Source: Desmodus rotundus (lineage: Eukaryota > Chordata > Mammalia > Chiroptera > Phyllostomidae). Taken from it: a stretch of 64,000 bases of DNA. The stretch spans positions 13,801,680 through 13,865,679 of the forward strand of contig NC_071391.1 of NCBI RefSeq assembly GCF_022682495.2. The letters are read 5' to 3'. The translations under genes and the position numbers were made by a program. This document shows, piece by piece, positions 9,956 to 21,644 of this stretch (the first letter of the stretch is position 1; each line of letters opens with the position of its first letter). Below the pieces are notes generated by a model. The model did not search any database and was not told the DNA's origin. It worked only from the letters and a program-made list of their open reading frames with translations.

Positions 9956-12127
9956 GATACTTTAAATTATAGTTTATTGATTATGCTATTACAGTTGTCC
10001 TGATTCTCCCCCTTTGTCCCCTTCCAGCCAGCACCCCCTACTCTCTCAGGCCATCCCACTACCATTGTTCATGTTCATGGATCATGTGTATAAGTTCTTC
10101 AGCTACTCCATCTATACCGTACTTTACATCCCATGGCTATTCTGTAACTACCTATTTGTACTTCTTAATTCCCTCACCTCATCACCCATTCTCCCCGTGC
10201 CTTTCCCTCCCCACCGCCGTCTGTCAACCATCTGGTAACTAATTTCCCTTCTCTTTCTGTTTTTAAGAGGCTCTATCTTTAACCTTTGGCCTTTTAATTA
10301 TGATGCATTTTGGAGTGGGCCTCTTTGCATCCATCATAATTGGGACTCTCTGTGCTTCCTGGACTTGCATGTCTATTTCCTTCACCAAATTAGGGAAGTT
10401 TTCTTTCATTATTTTTTCAGATAGATTTCCAATTTCTTGCTCTTTCTCTTTTTCCGGCACCCTTATGATGTGAACGTTGGATTTCTTGAAGTTGTCCCAG
10501 AGGCTGCTTACACTATCCTCATTTTTTTTTAATCCTTTTTCTTCTTGTTGTTCTGTGTGGTTGTTTTTTTTGCTTCCTTATGTTCCAAATCATTGATTTG
10601 ATTATCAGCTTCATCCATTCTACTGTTGTTTCCATCTAAGTTGTTCTTTATTTCAATTAGTGTATCCTTTGTTTTTGCCTGGGTCTTTTTTATGCTGCTG
10701 AGGTCCTCATTAAATTCCTTGAGCATCCTTGCAACCAGTGTTTTGAACTCTGCATCTGATAGATTGTGTATTTCCCTTTCGTTTAGCTCTTTTTTTGGAG
10801 TTTTGATCTATTCTTTCATTTGGGCCATATTTCTTTGTCTCCTCATTGTGGCAGCCTCCCTGTGTTTGTTTCTGTGTATTAGGTAGGGCTGCTTTGACTC
10901 TCTGTGTTGGTAGTGTGTCCTAATGTAGTAGGGGTCCTGAGGGTCCAGTGGCACAGCCTCCCCTATCACCCAGGCTGGGTACTCGAGGTGTACCCTTTGT
11001 GTAGGCTGAGTACACCCTCCTCTGTAGTTGAGCCTTGGTAGCTGTTGGCAGATCATTGGGAGGGATTTGCCCAAGCCAGTCAGCTGCAAGGACTGGCTAT
11101 GACCACTGACCACCAATCTCCGCCCTCCATGGAGGATCAGCTGTGCAGGGGCAGGACAGTGGTGCTCCATCGTGGTCTGTAGCGGTCCACTGGGTGCTCT
11201 GGCCCTGGGGTTTCCTGGGTGGTGCAGGCCAAGGTCAGCCCCCACCTGTGTTTTCCCCGGGGCACAGTGCCTGAGCTATAAAGCAATCTGAGATGGCTGC
11301 TACTTGTGCCGGGCTTGGAGATTCCCAGGCTTAGCCAAGCTGTGAACCTGATTTGGCTGCTGCTAGGGCTCACTGAAGCCAGCTGTTGCTTGTTTGACAG
11401 GATTTAGGAGCCAAGACCAGCCATTCTTATGGAAAAGCAGCATGGGTGGGCCTGTAAGTTGGGTGGGGCAGAGCCTCTAGGGATCTCCAAGGTGCATCAA
11501 ACAGTGTTAGCTGTTTGATGGAGTCTCAGACATGGCACCAGCTTACTATGGGGGGATGGTTTAGCAAAGGGACAGTGGCCTCTGATCTTCCAGATGCCAG
11601 ACACTTCAGACTCTCTCTGAATACTGTTGGTGCCTTTCAAGCTGCTACCTGGGTGCTGGAGCTCAGAAGGACTGAGTCTGAGTAGGTAAGTCTGTGTGTG
11701 GGTTCTTTAAGAGGAACTGCTTGGGGCTCCAGAAGTTTCTTCCACCAACTCAATCCCCCTTGTTTTTGCAACCAGAAGTTGTGGGGACTTATTTTCCTAG
11801 CACTGGAACCCTGGGCTGGGGGTCTGGTGTGGGGCTGGGAGTCTTTGCTCCCAAAATATCCCTCCCAAATTTTTATATACCACACATGGGTGAGGGACCA
11901 GCCCGTTCTGTGTCTGCACTCCTCCTACCAGTCTGGATGGATGTGGTTTCTTTAATTCTGTAGTTGTTGGACTTCCATTCAACTTGATTTCATGGTTGTC
12001 AGACATCCATTCAGCTTGATTTCTGATGTTCCTGAGTGATGGCTGTTCTATATTTTAGTTGTAATTTTGATGTGGTTGTGCAAAGAGGTGAGCCATGTTT
12101 GCCTACACCACCATCTTGACTGGAAGT
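9956..12127 (-). mobile_element. HAL1 (half-LINE-1), full-length, decayed
   Basis: The 3' end is the plus-strand 'TTTATTGATTATGCTATTACAGTTGTCC', shared with the copies at 36452 and 42410. The 5' end is 'CCATCTTGACTGGAAGTT' near 12111-12128, the reverse of the L1-like start containing AAGATGG. At 2.17 kb it spans 5'UTR, ORF1 and 3'UTR, with no room for ORF2 (about 3.8 kb) and none visible. ORF1 survives as broken frames on the minus strand at 10263-10460 and 10529-10726, with coiled-coil composition rich in Lys, Glu and Asn. It lies within ORF1-like DNA of the old L1. No clear target duplication was found. Confidence 0.8.
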
Positions 12128-13602
12128 TCAAAAATAATTAACAAAATTTATCTTTGATTTCCTGCATTTTGAATACAATAGGATTAGGTTTAGTTCTTTT
12201 GGCATTTACTTTGCTTAGTGTCTTCTGAGCTTTCTGGATCTGTAGTTTGGTGTCTGACATTAATAGGGGCGGAAATTCTCAGTCATTATGGCTTCAAATA
12301 TTTCTTCTGTTCCTTTCTCTCTTTTATTCTCCTTCCAGTATTCCCATTACATGTATGTTCTATCTTCTGTAGTTGTTTCACAGTTCTTGGGTATTCCATT
12401 CTGGATCTTTTCTTCATTCTTTTTTCCTTTACTTTTCAATTTTGGATGTTCTTATTGAGGTATCCTCAAGCTCTTCCCTTAGTTGTATTCAGTCTACTAA
12501 TGAGCTCATCAATGGCATTCTTCATTTCTGGCACAATGTTTTTGATCTCCAGCATGTCTTTTTGATTCATTCTTAGAACTTCCATCTCTGCTTACATTGC
12601 CCATCTGTTCTCACATGCTGTCTGCTTCATCCGTTAGAGCCCCGAGCACATTAATCATAGTTGTGAATTCCCAGTCTGATAATTCCAGCATGCCTGACAT
12701 CTCTGAGTCCAGTTCTAATGCATGTTCTGTCCTTCGAAGCTGTGGGGTTTTTGGGTTTTTTGCCTTTTAGTATGCCTTGTCATTTTTTCTTGTTAGCTGA
12801 ACTGTCATGCACTGCATTAAAGGAGCTGTAGGAAACAGGCCTTTAGGAATGCAGAGTGTGGTGTGGGAGGAGGGGCGTGTTCTGTAGTCTGATGATTGGG
12901 TCTCGGTCTTTGAATGAACCCGTACCTCTGGACTGTGAATTCCACAAGTGCCTTTCAGCCCCCAGCCTCCCTGAGGTGGGACAGGATGGCTGGAAAGGGC
13001 TGGAGTTGGGTAGATTTCTTCCTCTGGAAAGTCTCCAGTATTTTAGACTCTGGTAAAATTGTTTCTCTTGAGCCTTGTTAAGAAGAACAGTTGGCAAAGG
13101 TTCCTCTCACCCACCCTGGAAACAGAAGACTATTTTTCTCCAATAGTCGCTGTGAGAACCTGCTTGAGTTCTAGGAGGTAAAACTCACAAAAGTGTGGGT
13201 GCCCTTAGTAACTGGGTCCCCCTGGAGATTTTTAACTTTCAGACTTGTCTGCACTAAGCCTCCAGCAGTTTATTAACCACAGTTCAAGTCTTCCGACCTC
13301 AGCACTGCTTCCCACAGAGCTTTCTGCTGGTGGTCTCTGCCCTAGCAAGGTGTGATTCTATGTCTTTGCCCGCCCGTCTCTCCAAAGTTTGGCAGCAGTG
13401 GTTTGCCCTGAGACTGTATTGTCTGATGGGCCCAAGAAGGGTTGTTGCTTTCTCAGTTTGTTCAGCTCTTACTTGTTGTAGGACAAAGTGGCAACTTCCA
13501 ATGTCCTTACATGCTGGTCCCCAAACTCCCACCTGGGTTTTTGCTTTCGCCTCCTCCCTGGTTTCCCTTTTCTGCCCTTGCGCACGATATGGCAGCTCCA
13601 AT

Positions 13603-14168
13603 GAGACTTTAAAATGTAAGTTAGGTTATAACTTTCCTACTCAATGCCCTCCAGTAGCTTCTCACCTCATTCAGCGTAAAAGCCAAAGTACTGGGCCTCC
13701 CAGGTCCTAGGACCTGCCCCATCTCCAACACTCTGCCCTGGTCTTCTCTCTGACTGTAAGGCTCCTCCAGCCATCCTGGCTGCCTCGATGTTCCTTGAAC
13801 TTTCCAGGCATGCTCGCAACACATGGCCTTTGCACTTGCTCTTCCCTCTGCCTGCAATAGTCTTCCCCCAGGCCTCTGCCTAGCCCAGTCCTTCCCTCCT
13901 TTCAACCTTGATTCAAATGTCACCATCACAGTGAGGCTTTCCCAGGTCACCTTATACATTACAGCAACCCACTGGCTTTTCTCCGTAGCATTTATCCCTA
14001 TTTGATACACCATACACTTCACTTTGTTTGTTTACTTTCTTCTCCCACCAGAATGTAAAGCCCATGAGGGCAGGGTTTTAAAACCTATATTGCTCACTAT
14101 TATATCATCAGTGCCTAAAATAATATCTGGTACTCAGTAAGTCCTCAACAAATGTTTATCGAATGGGT
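13603..14168 (+). repeat. L2 LINE 3' region, right part of the split L2
   Basis: A long, readable L2 sense 3' end: 'TTTAAAATGTAAGTTAGG', 'CCTTTGCACTTGCTCTTCCC', 'GATTCAAATGTCACCATCAC', 'AGAATGTAAAGCCCATGAGG', and the tail 'CAACAAATGTTTATCGAATG'. It continues the fragment at 5570-5655. The 133-codon minus-strand frame at 13621-14022 is antisense to it and not a gene. Confidence 0.85.
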
Positions 14169-14186
14169 TATTGTCACACTTGCATA

Positions 14187-14272
14187 GATGAGGCAAGGAT
14201 GCGGCAAGAGTTCAAACTCAGGTCTTCATGACTCAAAGCTCGTGTTCTGAACATCTATGTGATGTTGCCACT
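14187..14272 (-). repeat. MIR fragment
   Basis: Reverse MIR phrases: 'AGATGAGGCAAGGATG', 'AGAGTTCAAACTCAGGTCTTCATGACTC'. Short and diverged. Confidence 0.5.
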
Positions 14273-14694
14273 CAATTCTGTGTTGAATATTGAATATCTG
14301 ATGTGTTCTTCCAAATGGCTATTTCCTACACCCTGGCAGTTTTCTATTTCTTGGCTCTCACTGGAGTTGATTTTCCTGAGTTAGTAAGAACTCTCTATGA
14401 ACTGCATCCTAATATTTCCTCAACATTATTGCATTGCAAAATAGGCTGAAATAAGACTGCCCACTGCATTACCTGCAGGGCTCTCCCTCTGTCATCTCGC
14501 TTCACCACAGCCTGCCTGCCAGCTGAGGTCAGAACCACGCTGCTTCTGGCCAAACACGATCTCAGGTTAAGTAGTTGATATGATGTGATCTGTAAAATAA
14601 ATTATAAAAACCCAAACAGACCAGTAATAGTCCCATAAGTTTGTATGTTTTACAGCCTTTGAAGTCCCCTTCTGGATGCTTATAAACAACCGCT

Positions 14695-14815
14695 GGTTAG
14701 AACATCGCTTACCCTGTTGCTTAGATAAAGAAACGGAGGTCACAATAACAGCAGAGCTGGTACTAGAACTCGGGTCTTCTGACCTCCAAAGCCCAATTTC
14801 TTTTCAAGCTTAGCT
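14695..14815 (-). repeat. MIR fragment
   Basis: Reverse MIR: 'AGATAAAGAAACGGAGGTCA', 'AGCAGAGCTGGTACTAGAACTCGGGTCTTCTGACC'. The DNA between it and the previous MIR (14273-14694) is unassigned. Confidence 0.65.
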
Positions 14816-14949
14816 TCCTTCAGCTGATTTCAGGACCGCTCTTCACCAGCTGTAGTTTACAGTTCTGCTAGTTTTAATTCATACTCAGCACCCAGAATTC
14901 TGGTGCTTAAAATGAATAAATAGTGTAAGTGGGGAGAGACTGGGGGTAT

Positions 14950-15365
14950 TTTGGACACATGTAGTCTTTGGCTGCCCAACATCCTACTCCCTTCTTTGTT
15001 AACAGCTCCAAGTTCAGCTTTGGGCAATTACCTCTGCCCCACCGGCTGCAGTCCTAGTCAGGCTGTCAATCAAAGTGACAAAGAAGAGGGCATTTCACTC
15101 CAGCCGGGCCAATCAGATTCACGGACTTGGGATATTAACCAAAACAGCAGAAGGATAAAATGAGGTTTTGCTAGAAGCAGTGTCCAAACAAGATGGTTGA
15201 CTAACTCCCATTCCAGGATGTCTTGGCTGTCATTGTTCCCAACTCTTTCAGCCTCATTCTCAGTAGTGTCTTGATTCAGTGAGCGGGCCCCCACTTCCCA
15301 ATGCACCCCTTGTTTAAGTTAATCAGAGTTTGTTTCTGGTGCTTGCAGCAGAAGAATCCTGCCTG
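14950..15365 (+). mobile_element. Possible ancient ERV LTR remnant
   Basis: The phrase 'GGCCAATCAGATTCAC' and the end 'TTTAAGTTAATCAGAGTTTGTTTCTGGTGCTTGCAGCAGAAGAATCCTG' resemble the 3' part of old mammalian ERVL or MaLR LTRs, which often end this way. No internal retroviral sequence is next to it, so it would be a solo LTR. The family is uncertain. Confidence 0.4.
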
Positions 15366-16104
15366 GAGTGGGGAAGGATTATGGGAAGGCTGACCTCCTT
15401 CAGGAAGACTAAGACCCTCTCCTTCAGGGTGAATAGGGGTGAGTGAGTGTGCTGTGGTGGTCTCCCAGGGCAATGGGCCAGTGTGTGCCAGCCTGCTGGC
15501 TTCTCACCTGGGACCTCGTAGCCTGGCACAGATGTGGGACCTGGTCAGGCCCTTATGCAGATGAAGGGTCGGGTTGAAGAGGGTGTGTAGAATGGGGGTT
15601 TGGGGTGCTCCTCAAGGACTTGGGGAGGAGAGGACAAGTACGCACAGGGTACCTTAATGTTGCTGCAGGAGTGGTCCAGGAAGGAAGGATGAGACGCAGA
15701 CTTGGAAACAACGTTTGCTTTGCTGAGAAAGTTTTATGAAGACCAAAACTTCAGGTTACATTCTTAGGCACCAGTTCTCGTATCATAGGTAAATGGCAAA
15801 ATTATTAGACAGTTATGATGGAATGGGAAGTGGTGCTGGTAGATTGAAGGGTGAGTCATGGCTGCCACCTCCAACACACAGAGAACAGAGACTGTTCTCC
15901 CGCTCCCCCCCCGCCCCCCTGCCTGTCACGTCTTTACCGTCTGGTCCTCCCCACTGGTTCTGATGCCCACCACACACCCTGTATGCTGTGCACAAAGTAT
16001 TTTGACTTTCCTTTTGCTCATTCCCATGGGTCAGGTCTAAATTCTCCTTTGCAGGCAATCCTTGCTATTTGTTGGGGAATCTGAGAGCCCACTATGGTGG
16101 TCAG
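15366..16104. other. No recognisable feature
   Basis: About 740 bp with a C run near 15905-15918 and no supported gene. The 60-81-codon frames overlap on opposite strands. Confidence 0.4.
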
Positions 16105-16290
16105 CATTTTCACGGAGAATATATGAACTCATTTAATTTTTCACAGCCACTTTGTGAGGCACAAACATTACCCCTGTTTACCAATGAGAAAGTGAACTGC
16201 TGAGAGGTTTAATAACTTGTTTAAGCTAGATCACATAACTTACAAGTGGCAGATGGTCTTGAACCCAGATATGAACAATTCCAAAGCTCT
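16105..16290 (-). repeat. MIR SINE
   Basis: A reverse MIR across most of its length: 'TTTCACAGCCACTTTGTGAGGCACAAACATTACCCCTGTTTACC', 'GAGAGGTTTAATAACTTGTTTAAGC', 'TTACAAGTGGCAGATGGTCTTGAACCCAG'. Confidence 0.75.
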
Positions 16291-16294
16291 TTAA

Positions 16295-16425
16295 GAGTCC
16301 TGGGGGTTAGTCCTAACTTTGCTACTTTCCAGCTCTATGACTAGCTCTGCAAATAAATCTCTTAGGTTCTGTGTTCATGTGTCAGTAAAATAACTATGGT
16401 AGGAGTTGGAGGAGGAACTTTGATT
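16295..16425 (+). repeat. MIR SINE, opposite orientation to its neighbour
   Basis: Sense MIR: 'TCCTAACTTTGCTACTTTCCAGCTCTATGAC', 'AAATCTCTTAGGTTCTGTGTTCATGTGTCAGTAAAATAACTATGG'. It lies tail-to-head against the minus-strand MIR at 16105-16290. Confidence 0.6.
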
Positions 16426-16739
16426 CACATCCTGTGCCAGTCGGTTAATTAGTTAGCGGCTGTCAGGAAGGCTGTGCTGAGAAAGATTCAGAGGTTATGC
16501 AAAGTTCACCAGGAAAGAGTTCCGCAATCACTTGGTGATGTCTGCCATGGGCCCGGAAGTGAGGAGAGGTGGCATTAAGGTCACTTGTCAGCCATCCCTG
16601 GCCTAAGTGATCATCTTGACTATATTCCTTCCTGTCCTCTTTCTGTTTTTACTTTCAGTTTTCTACAACTGTCCAAACCCCTCATCATGGATTCATTGAT
16701 CCAATTACTAAAGGATCTCCTTTCCCCTGGCCTAGGCAG
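16426..16739. other. No recognisable feature
   Basis: Short unique-looking stretch with no supported ORF. Confidence 0.4.
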
Positions 16740-17000
16740 CATAAGTGTATCCATTATCTATTGCTAATGTAGCCAACTACGCCAAAACTCAATGGCTTAA
16801 AATATAAGTGATTTATTTCCCATGACTAGGGCACTTCAGTTCTCCCACGTGGCCTTATACATCTCTGTGTGGTCTCTCTCTCCAGTAGGATAGTCAGGAC
16901 TTTCTTCCCACATGGCAGCTGGGTTCCAGGAGGGACATTGCAAGAGGAGAGGCCCTGATGTGCAAACACTTATCAAGCCCCTGCTTGAATCACACTTGCT
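16740..17000 (+). repeat. Ancient mammalian interspersed repeat, family not named
   Basis: The order 'TCCATTATCTATTGCTAATG', 'CCAAAACTCAATGGCTTAAAA', 'GTGATTTATTTCCCATGAC', 'GGCAGCTGGGTTCCAGGAGGGACATTGCAAGAGGAGAGG' is a widespread mammalian repeat phrase (consensus-like TGCTGTGTAACAAA, CCCAAAACTTAGTGGCTTAAA). I recognise the pattern but cannot name the family with confidence. It is probably a DNA or LTR-derived element. Confidence 0.5.
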
Positions 17001-17463
17001 CATGTCCCAGGCTCTGGACAGGTACAGTATCAGTATAGTAGTACAGAGAAGGCGCTACTCAAGGGCTTAAATACCAGGAGACGTGGTTCACTGGGGGCTG
17101 CCGAGGTAACAGTCTGTCCTAATGAAGAATTTCGAAGAGTCTTGGGAATTCCTGTCGTAATTTATACGACCACGAAGCATGGGTGGATGGGTTAGGTGCT
17201 GGGTTATTATAAGACAGGGCCCTGCCTTTGTGGAGTTTCTAGTTCAGTAGATAATACAGAAAATACTCTGCAAGAAGGAAGCAGTGCAAGTTCGTGGGAG
17301 TGGATTCCAACATATAGTTGTATGTTCAAAATTTTACTGTGGATCAATCGTAATATTTTTTTACATAAAAAATATCTGGGCCACAAACACCTATTTAACC
17401 CATAATATAGATAAACTTCATACATTTATGCACCAAGTTCATAATTTTTGCCATTAGCATGTA
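17001..17463. other. Mostly unassigned; short L2-like piece
   Basis: Around 17205-17265 'GACAGGGCCCTGCCTTTGTGGAGTTTCTAGTTCAG' resembles reverse-orientation L2. The remainder is unassigned, with no gene. Confidence 0.4.
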
Positions 17464-17703
17464 CAGTCATACCTTGGTGTTTGTTGGCTTCAGAACTCGT
17501 CAAAGCACGTACTCGTTGCATTTTGAAGAGAAAAAAATGTCTCAGCACTTGGTGCTTGCTCGGGGCTCATTGCACTTGCTAGAACTTGTATGAGTCACAA
17601 CCCGCCCCCGCAAGAGAAAACGCTCCATTGTTCAGCACCCATCGGTTCTGGCACTCATCAGGAGTGCCGGAATGAATTAACAACGAGGGCCGAGGTGCCG
17701 CTG
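17464..17703. mobile_element. TIR element (Tc1/mariner-like MITE)
   Basis: The left end CAGTCATACCTTGGTG pairs imperfectly with the right end CGAGGTGCCGCTG in reverse complement. TA precedes the left end, and TG (a decayed TA) follows the right end. The interior includes 'AGAACTCGTCAAAGCACGTACTCG', typical of a palindromic MITE family seen in mammals with recent DNA transposons. It is 240 bp long and noncoding. Confidence 0.65.
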
Positions 17704-17885
17704 TGTCCTGGGACTGTTACTTCAGATTTCCCTGTTTCCATGTATTTTTATGACTTCATTTTATTTTAGAATAAAATTTATGTCACGGATCTAAAGGCAA
17801 GACCATTATCATTTGCCATAAATACAATATAAGAATAACATAAATAAAGTATTAATATAAATAAAAGTAAGCTCAGCTAAATGAA

Positions 17886-18720
17886 AAATGGTGACAATGC
17901 CAAATGCTGGTGAGGATGCGGAGAAACTGAACCCCTCGTACATTGCTGGTGTGAGTATAAAACGGTAGAGACATTTCCCTTCAAAACTAAAAATGGACTT
18001 GTAACCCAGCAATTGCCCTCTTGAGCCTTTCCTCCAGAAACAAGGAATACTTATTTTCATGCAGCAATTTGTACATGAATTTTCATAGCAGCTTTATTCG
18101 TGAGAGCCAAAACCCCGGAAGCTATGCGCATGTGCTGAATGGTTAAAGTAATTCCAGTGCATCCGTACCACGCTATACTACTCACGAGTAAAAAGGGGAG
18201 AACTGATGCACATAACAACTTAGACGAACCTGAAGGAAATTATGCTGAATGGAAAAAGCCAATCCCAAAAGATTACAAACTGTATGATCTCACTGATATG
18301 TTTTGAAAAGGCAGAATTTTAGAAATGAAGAACAGAGTTTAAGGATGGAGGAGAAAGCCTATTTATGGCTATAAAGGGATCACGTAAGGGCTTCTTGAGG
18401 TGATGGTACAGTTAAGTATCCTGATTGTGTTGGTAGTTATACATGGCTGTACATATTGCTAAAATTGCACAGAAGTACACATAAACACACACAAAAATGA
18501 GTGCACAGGAAACTGACGAAATCTGAATGAGCTCTATGGATTGTACCAATGCCAATTTCTTGGGTTTTATATGGTACGCTTGTTGTGTGAGATGCTAACA
18601 TTGGAAAAGATTGGGAGTAGGGTGCGTGGGACTTCCTTGTTCGTTTCTTTGCAATCTCCTGTGAATCTAAAATTAATTCAAAATAAAAAGTAAAAATATA
18701 ATTAATTAGTTCAGAACAAT
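17886..18720 (+). repeat. L1M 3' end (ORF2 end and 3'UTR)
   Basis: Sense L1 phrases: 'CAAATGCTGGTGAGGATGCGGAGAAACTGAACCCC', 'TACATTGCTGGTGTGAGTATAAAACG', 'CAGCTTTATTCGTGAGAGCC', 'AGTAAAAAGGGGAGAACTGATGCACA', 'TGTATGATCTCACTGATATG'. It is 5'-truncated and diverged. The 155-codon minus frame at 18437-18904 runs antisense across its end and is not a gene. Confidence 0.8.
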
Positions 18721-18887
18721 TAAAATAAAAGGTGTTTGTTAGTATGCTACCTAAAATACCTAAAATTACTTTGAGTATCACCAGTGGTACCATGGGCCCT
18801 ACAGAGGAAGGTTTCTGGTCTATGGAAGTAATAGAACTAACCTGGGTATAAGGAATGAGGACAAGACACTGCACAGTATTGGAGAGG

Positions 18888-19020
18888 GTAATAACAACAA
18901 GCACTCACACAGTACCTACTGTGTGCCAGGCACTATTCCAAGCCCTTTCCAGATACCTATTCATTCAATCCTTATAATGACTCTCTGTTAAACAATTTCG
19001 AGGCAGAGATTCAAATCAGG
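18888..19020 (-). repeat. MIR SINE
   Basis: Reverse MIR: 'CAGTACCTACTGTGTGCCAGGCACTATTCCAAGCCCTTTCC', 'TTCATTCAATCCTTATAATGAC', 'GGCAGAGATTCAAATCAGG'. Confidence 0.75.
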
Positions 19021-19300
19021 ACGTGGTAGTACTCTCAGGGACAATACCAGGGAAGGCAGAGGGACACCGGATGAAGCACAGGAAGTTGACCTGTTTAGCA
19101 GTTACAGCAGAGGTCTCAGCAGATGCTTTGGAGAGCTCTAGAGCTGGGCTGTCCTTCAGAGTTGTCCCAATTAAAGCAAGGGGGCTGCATTATTTTACCT
19201 CCTCCGTAGCAAGTCATTGGATGCAAGCTACCTGTAAGGAGAGGACATGAACTTGGGCAAAGCAGATTCCTTTGACTGAGGGCAATAACTGGAGAGGAGC
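19021..19300 (-). mobile_element. ERVL-type LTR-like repeat, copy A
   Basis: This shares colinear phrases with 22618-22990: 'GTTGTCCCAATTAAAGCAAGGGGGC' against 'GTTGTCCAGTCAAGGCAAGGAGGC', 'CATTGGATGCAAGCTACC' against 'CACTGGATGCAGGCTGCC', and 'GGCAATAACTGGAG' against 'GGCAACTCCTGGAA'. Two copies in the same orientation about 3.6 kb apart, around ERVL-like internal DNA, suggest paired LTRs. The strand is inferred from the internal part. Confidence 0.45.
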
Positions 19301-19429
19301 TGAACTGTGGTTAGCAAATAGCACTTCTGGAAGCTGGAGGAAAGAAGACCTCAGCTGGGAAGGAAGAAAAGGGCCTGTGTGCAGTACACCACAGTGTCCA
19401 CTACAGTCCACCCCTTGTGCTCAGACCTG

Positions 19430-21640
19430 CTGGCTTAAGTTTGCCTTCGGAAGCGTCTCCAGGATCCTTTTTCCTGGGAAACAAAGAAGAGGAAGGTGGG
19501 ACAAACAACTGCCCCTATACTTACTGCTCCCCACTCCCTCTGCATTCTAGAGCCCCCTGACTCTTGGTTAGCTTGGTTAGCACCGCTGCAGGTATAGAAA
19601 GCTTGCTTGGCCTCAGGCTGTGATTGCTGTGTCCGTTCATTTACTGTCAATGTTTGACAGAGTTTGAAGAGATGACTCAGTGGATCATCTGGTGTCAAAT
19701 TTCTTCCGTGCTCCCAGTTTACAACGGCCATCCCACCTCCTCCTGATGTATGGGGCTTGTCCCTGTCAGGTGATGATTCCTTTCCTTGCCTGTTGGTCTC
19801 CTGGCACAAGAAACTTAAAGTGATCAGGCAGCTTAAAGCTTAATTGGATTACTGTATCCCTCATAGAGGGAACCTTCTAGGAACCAAGACCTCTAGGCTC
19901 CTGGAGGTGAGGTCACTGGGAGTAATGCTAAGCAGAACCACTGCAGCTTCTACCCCCTCAGTCCCCAGACCCATGTATGCTACCTGCTTGGGACACAGCA
20001 CCGTATCACAGTCATTGATTAAGGCTCTAAACTATATCCTAAAGGATGGCATTCCGTCTTCACAAGGCATTATCTCCAAGCTGGTGATTCTGCTGTACTT
20101 TCAAAGGACCATTCCATCACTGTGTGGGCCGGCAGCTTCGGGGTGCTGGAGCACGCCATGGACCAGAGGATCCCGTGATGGTATATCCACAGCCTCACCT
20201 CCTTCACGGGCCCCTCGGCCTGATACAATGTTATGTGAGATTCTGTTCCAGTGTATCAAACACACTGTAAGTTGTCAGATGGTGGTGCTAGTTGAGGCCT
20301 TGTCATCAGGAAAGACAAAGCCATGCATGGAATAGGTATTAATTTCAGAGTGGAAGGGTCACAATGTAATCAGTTGCCATCAAGTTCTGGTTGCTCTCCT
20401 GGAAGGATGGCACCATATAAGGTGCCTAGTGTTGTTCTCTGTTGCTGGTAGGTTGATGTTTGCAGTAGCAGTAGCTAGATGGGCCTTCTGACTGGGGAGC
20501 TCATGCGGTTGGGCCCATGCACAGCTCCTGTCCCTGCCACGGTGGCTACTGTCTTCGTGAGCCACTGTGCCAGTATTGTGGTGATGGGGACAGAAGCTGT
20601 GTAAGGGCCCAACCACTGATATCAAACTACCTGCAAAACTCTGTCTGCTTCATTGTTTGCTGCCTCCTCCTTGGTGGATGACCTCTGATGCATGTTGACA
20701 TGCAGCAAGATCCTCGACCTTTATGCACAGTCCCTCAGGTTTATCTGCCTACCTCTTTCCCAGATCACCTTGCCGGTAATCTTCCAATCTTTCTCCTTCC
20801 ACACCCTAACTGACAATCGATCACCCATGTCTATGCATCTATATATATATTCTAATCTCAGGCCATTTTTCTTTGCACACAGAGTGGTTGACCAGGTGTG
20901 CCATTTATAGCTCTGCACAGTGAAGGACTTCCCTTCATTGTTACCTTTCAGGACCACAAATCCCCTCCCCCCCTTCACTGAGCGAGGCTCTGATGCAGCG
21001 CTGTCCTTTTTCAGTTCGCACCCGCACACTGAAGGGACTCATCTGCGACCCAAGCTCCGCCTTTTTTCTCCTACATCAACTCACCGTAAAGGATTCCCCC
21101 TGTGGCCATAGAGGTGAACTGAGGGAGAGGTACTGCTGCAAAAGTGGTGGGCGATAGGGCAGTTTGAGTCACCTGCTCATGCAGCTTACCTGTGCTCCCA
21201 TGCTTGACCCCGGGTATACTCCTTCTGTCTTGTGACGGAGAGCTCTGAGCGCTTTGTGACTTGGTGATTCCTGTAGAACCCAGCTTGTGATGGGCAGCTC
21301 TAGCTGCACAGCCACTTAGTGTCCCATAATTAGTTGTTCTATGCCTTCCAGGGCTCAGTAGAAACACAGGTTGTTGGTTTTTGAATGGAATATACAATCC
21401 TCTATTGTAGACTGCATGACCTCGCTCCAGAACCCAAGGCACCTATGTTGTGATTTCTCACGGGATTTGCCATAAACGCCATGCGGTGTCTTTTCCCCAC
21501 CCCAGATGCCTCTACATCCCAGGGTCACTTCCATCACAGCCTGCACCTGCTGCAGAGCTCTTCCTTGCTCTGGGCCCCACTAAAAGCTGAGTAAACGGGT
21601 TGGAACAGTATCTGCAAGTGTGCAACCTGAAAAGGTCAGG
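19430..21640 (-). pseudogene. Decayed ERVL-like internal sequence (pol region)
   Basis: The antisense direction resembles the internal part of an ancient ERVL-type endogenous retrovirus, with a late pol (integrase) region suggested around 20721-21029. A 102-codon minus-strand frame survives there but has no full domain. Longer frames elsewhere are broken by stops, so nothing can be functional. The assignment is from general resemblance to the ERVL internal consensus and is tentative. The plus-strand frame at 19844-20335 is most likely a shadow. Confidence 0.45.
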
Positions 21641-21644
21641 CAGG

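Larger units (their letters stand above)
5656..13602 (-). mobile_element. Old L1 (L1M), minus strand, heavily interrupted
   Basis: The plus strand carries antisense L1. The poly(A) appears as the T run near 5666-5685, followed by the 3'UTR ('gagcagttttcagtttacagcaaaactgagtgg...ttcccatatacc'), then end-of-ORF2 phrases (the antisense of a stretch with AATGGAATATTATT and TTATAACTGCCAAAACTTGG). ORF1 and 5'UTR-like DNA continues at 9690-9955 and 12130-13602. Insertions interrupt it at 7799-7973, about 8025-8545, 8662-8883, 9494-9681 and 9956-12127. All reading frames are broken, so it is a dead copy. It is younger than the L2 it splits and older than its inserts. Confidence 0.8.

Noticed and set aside
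13621..14022. 133-codon minus-strand frame
   Set aside because: Runs antisense to a clear L2 3' end.
19844..20335. 163-codon plus-strand frame
   Set aside because: Lies opposite the ERVL-like internal sequence, with no domain in its own direction.
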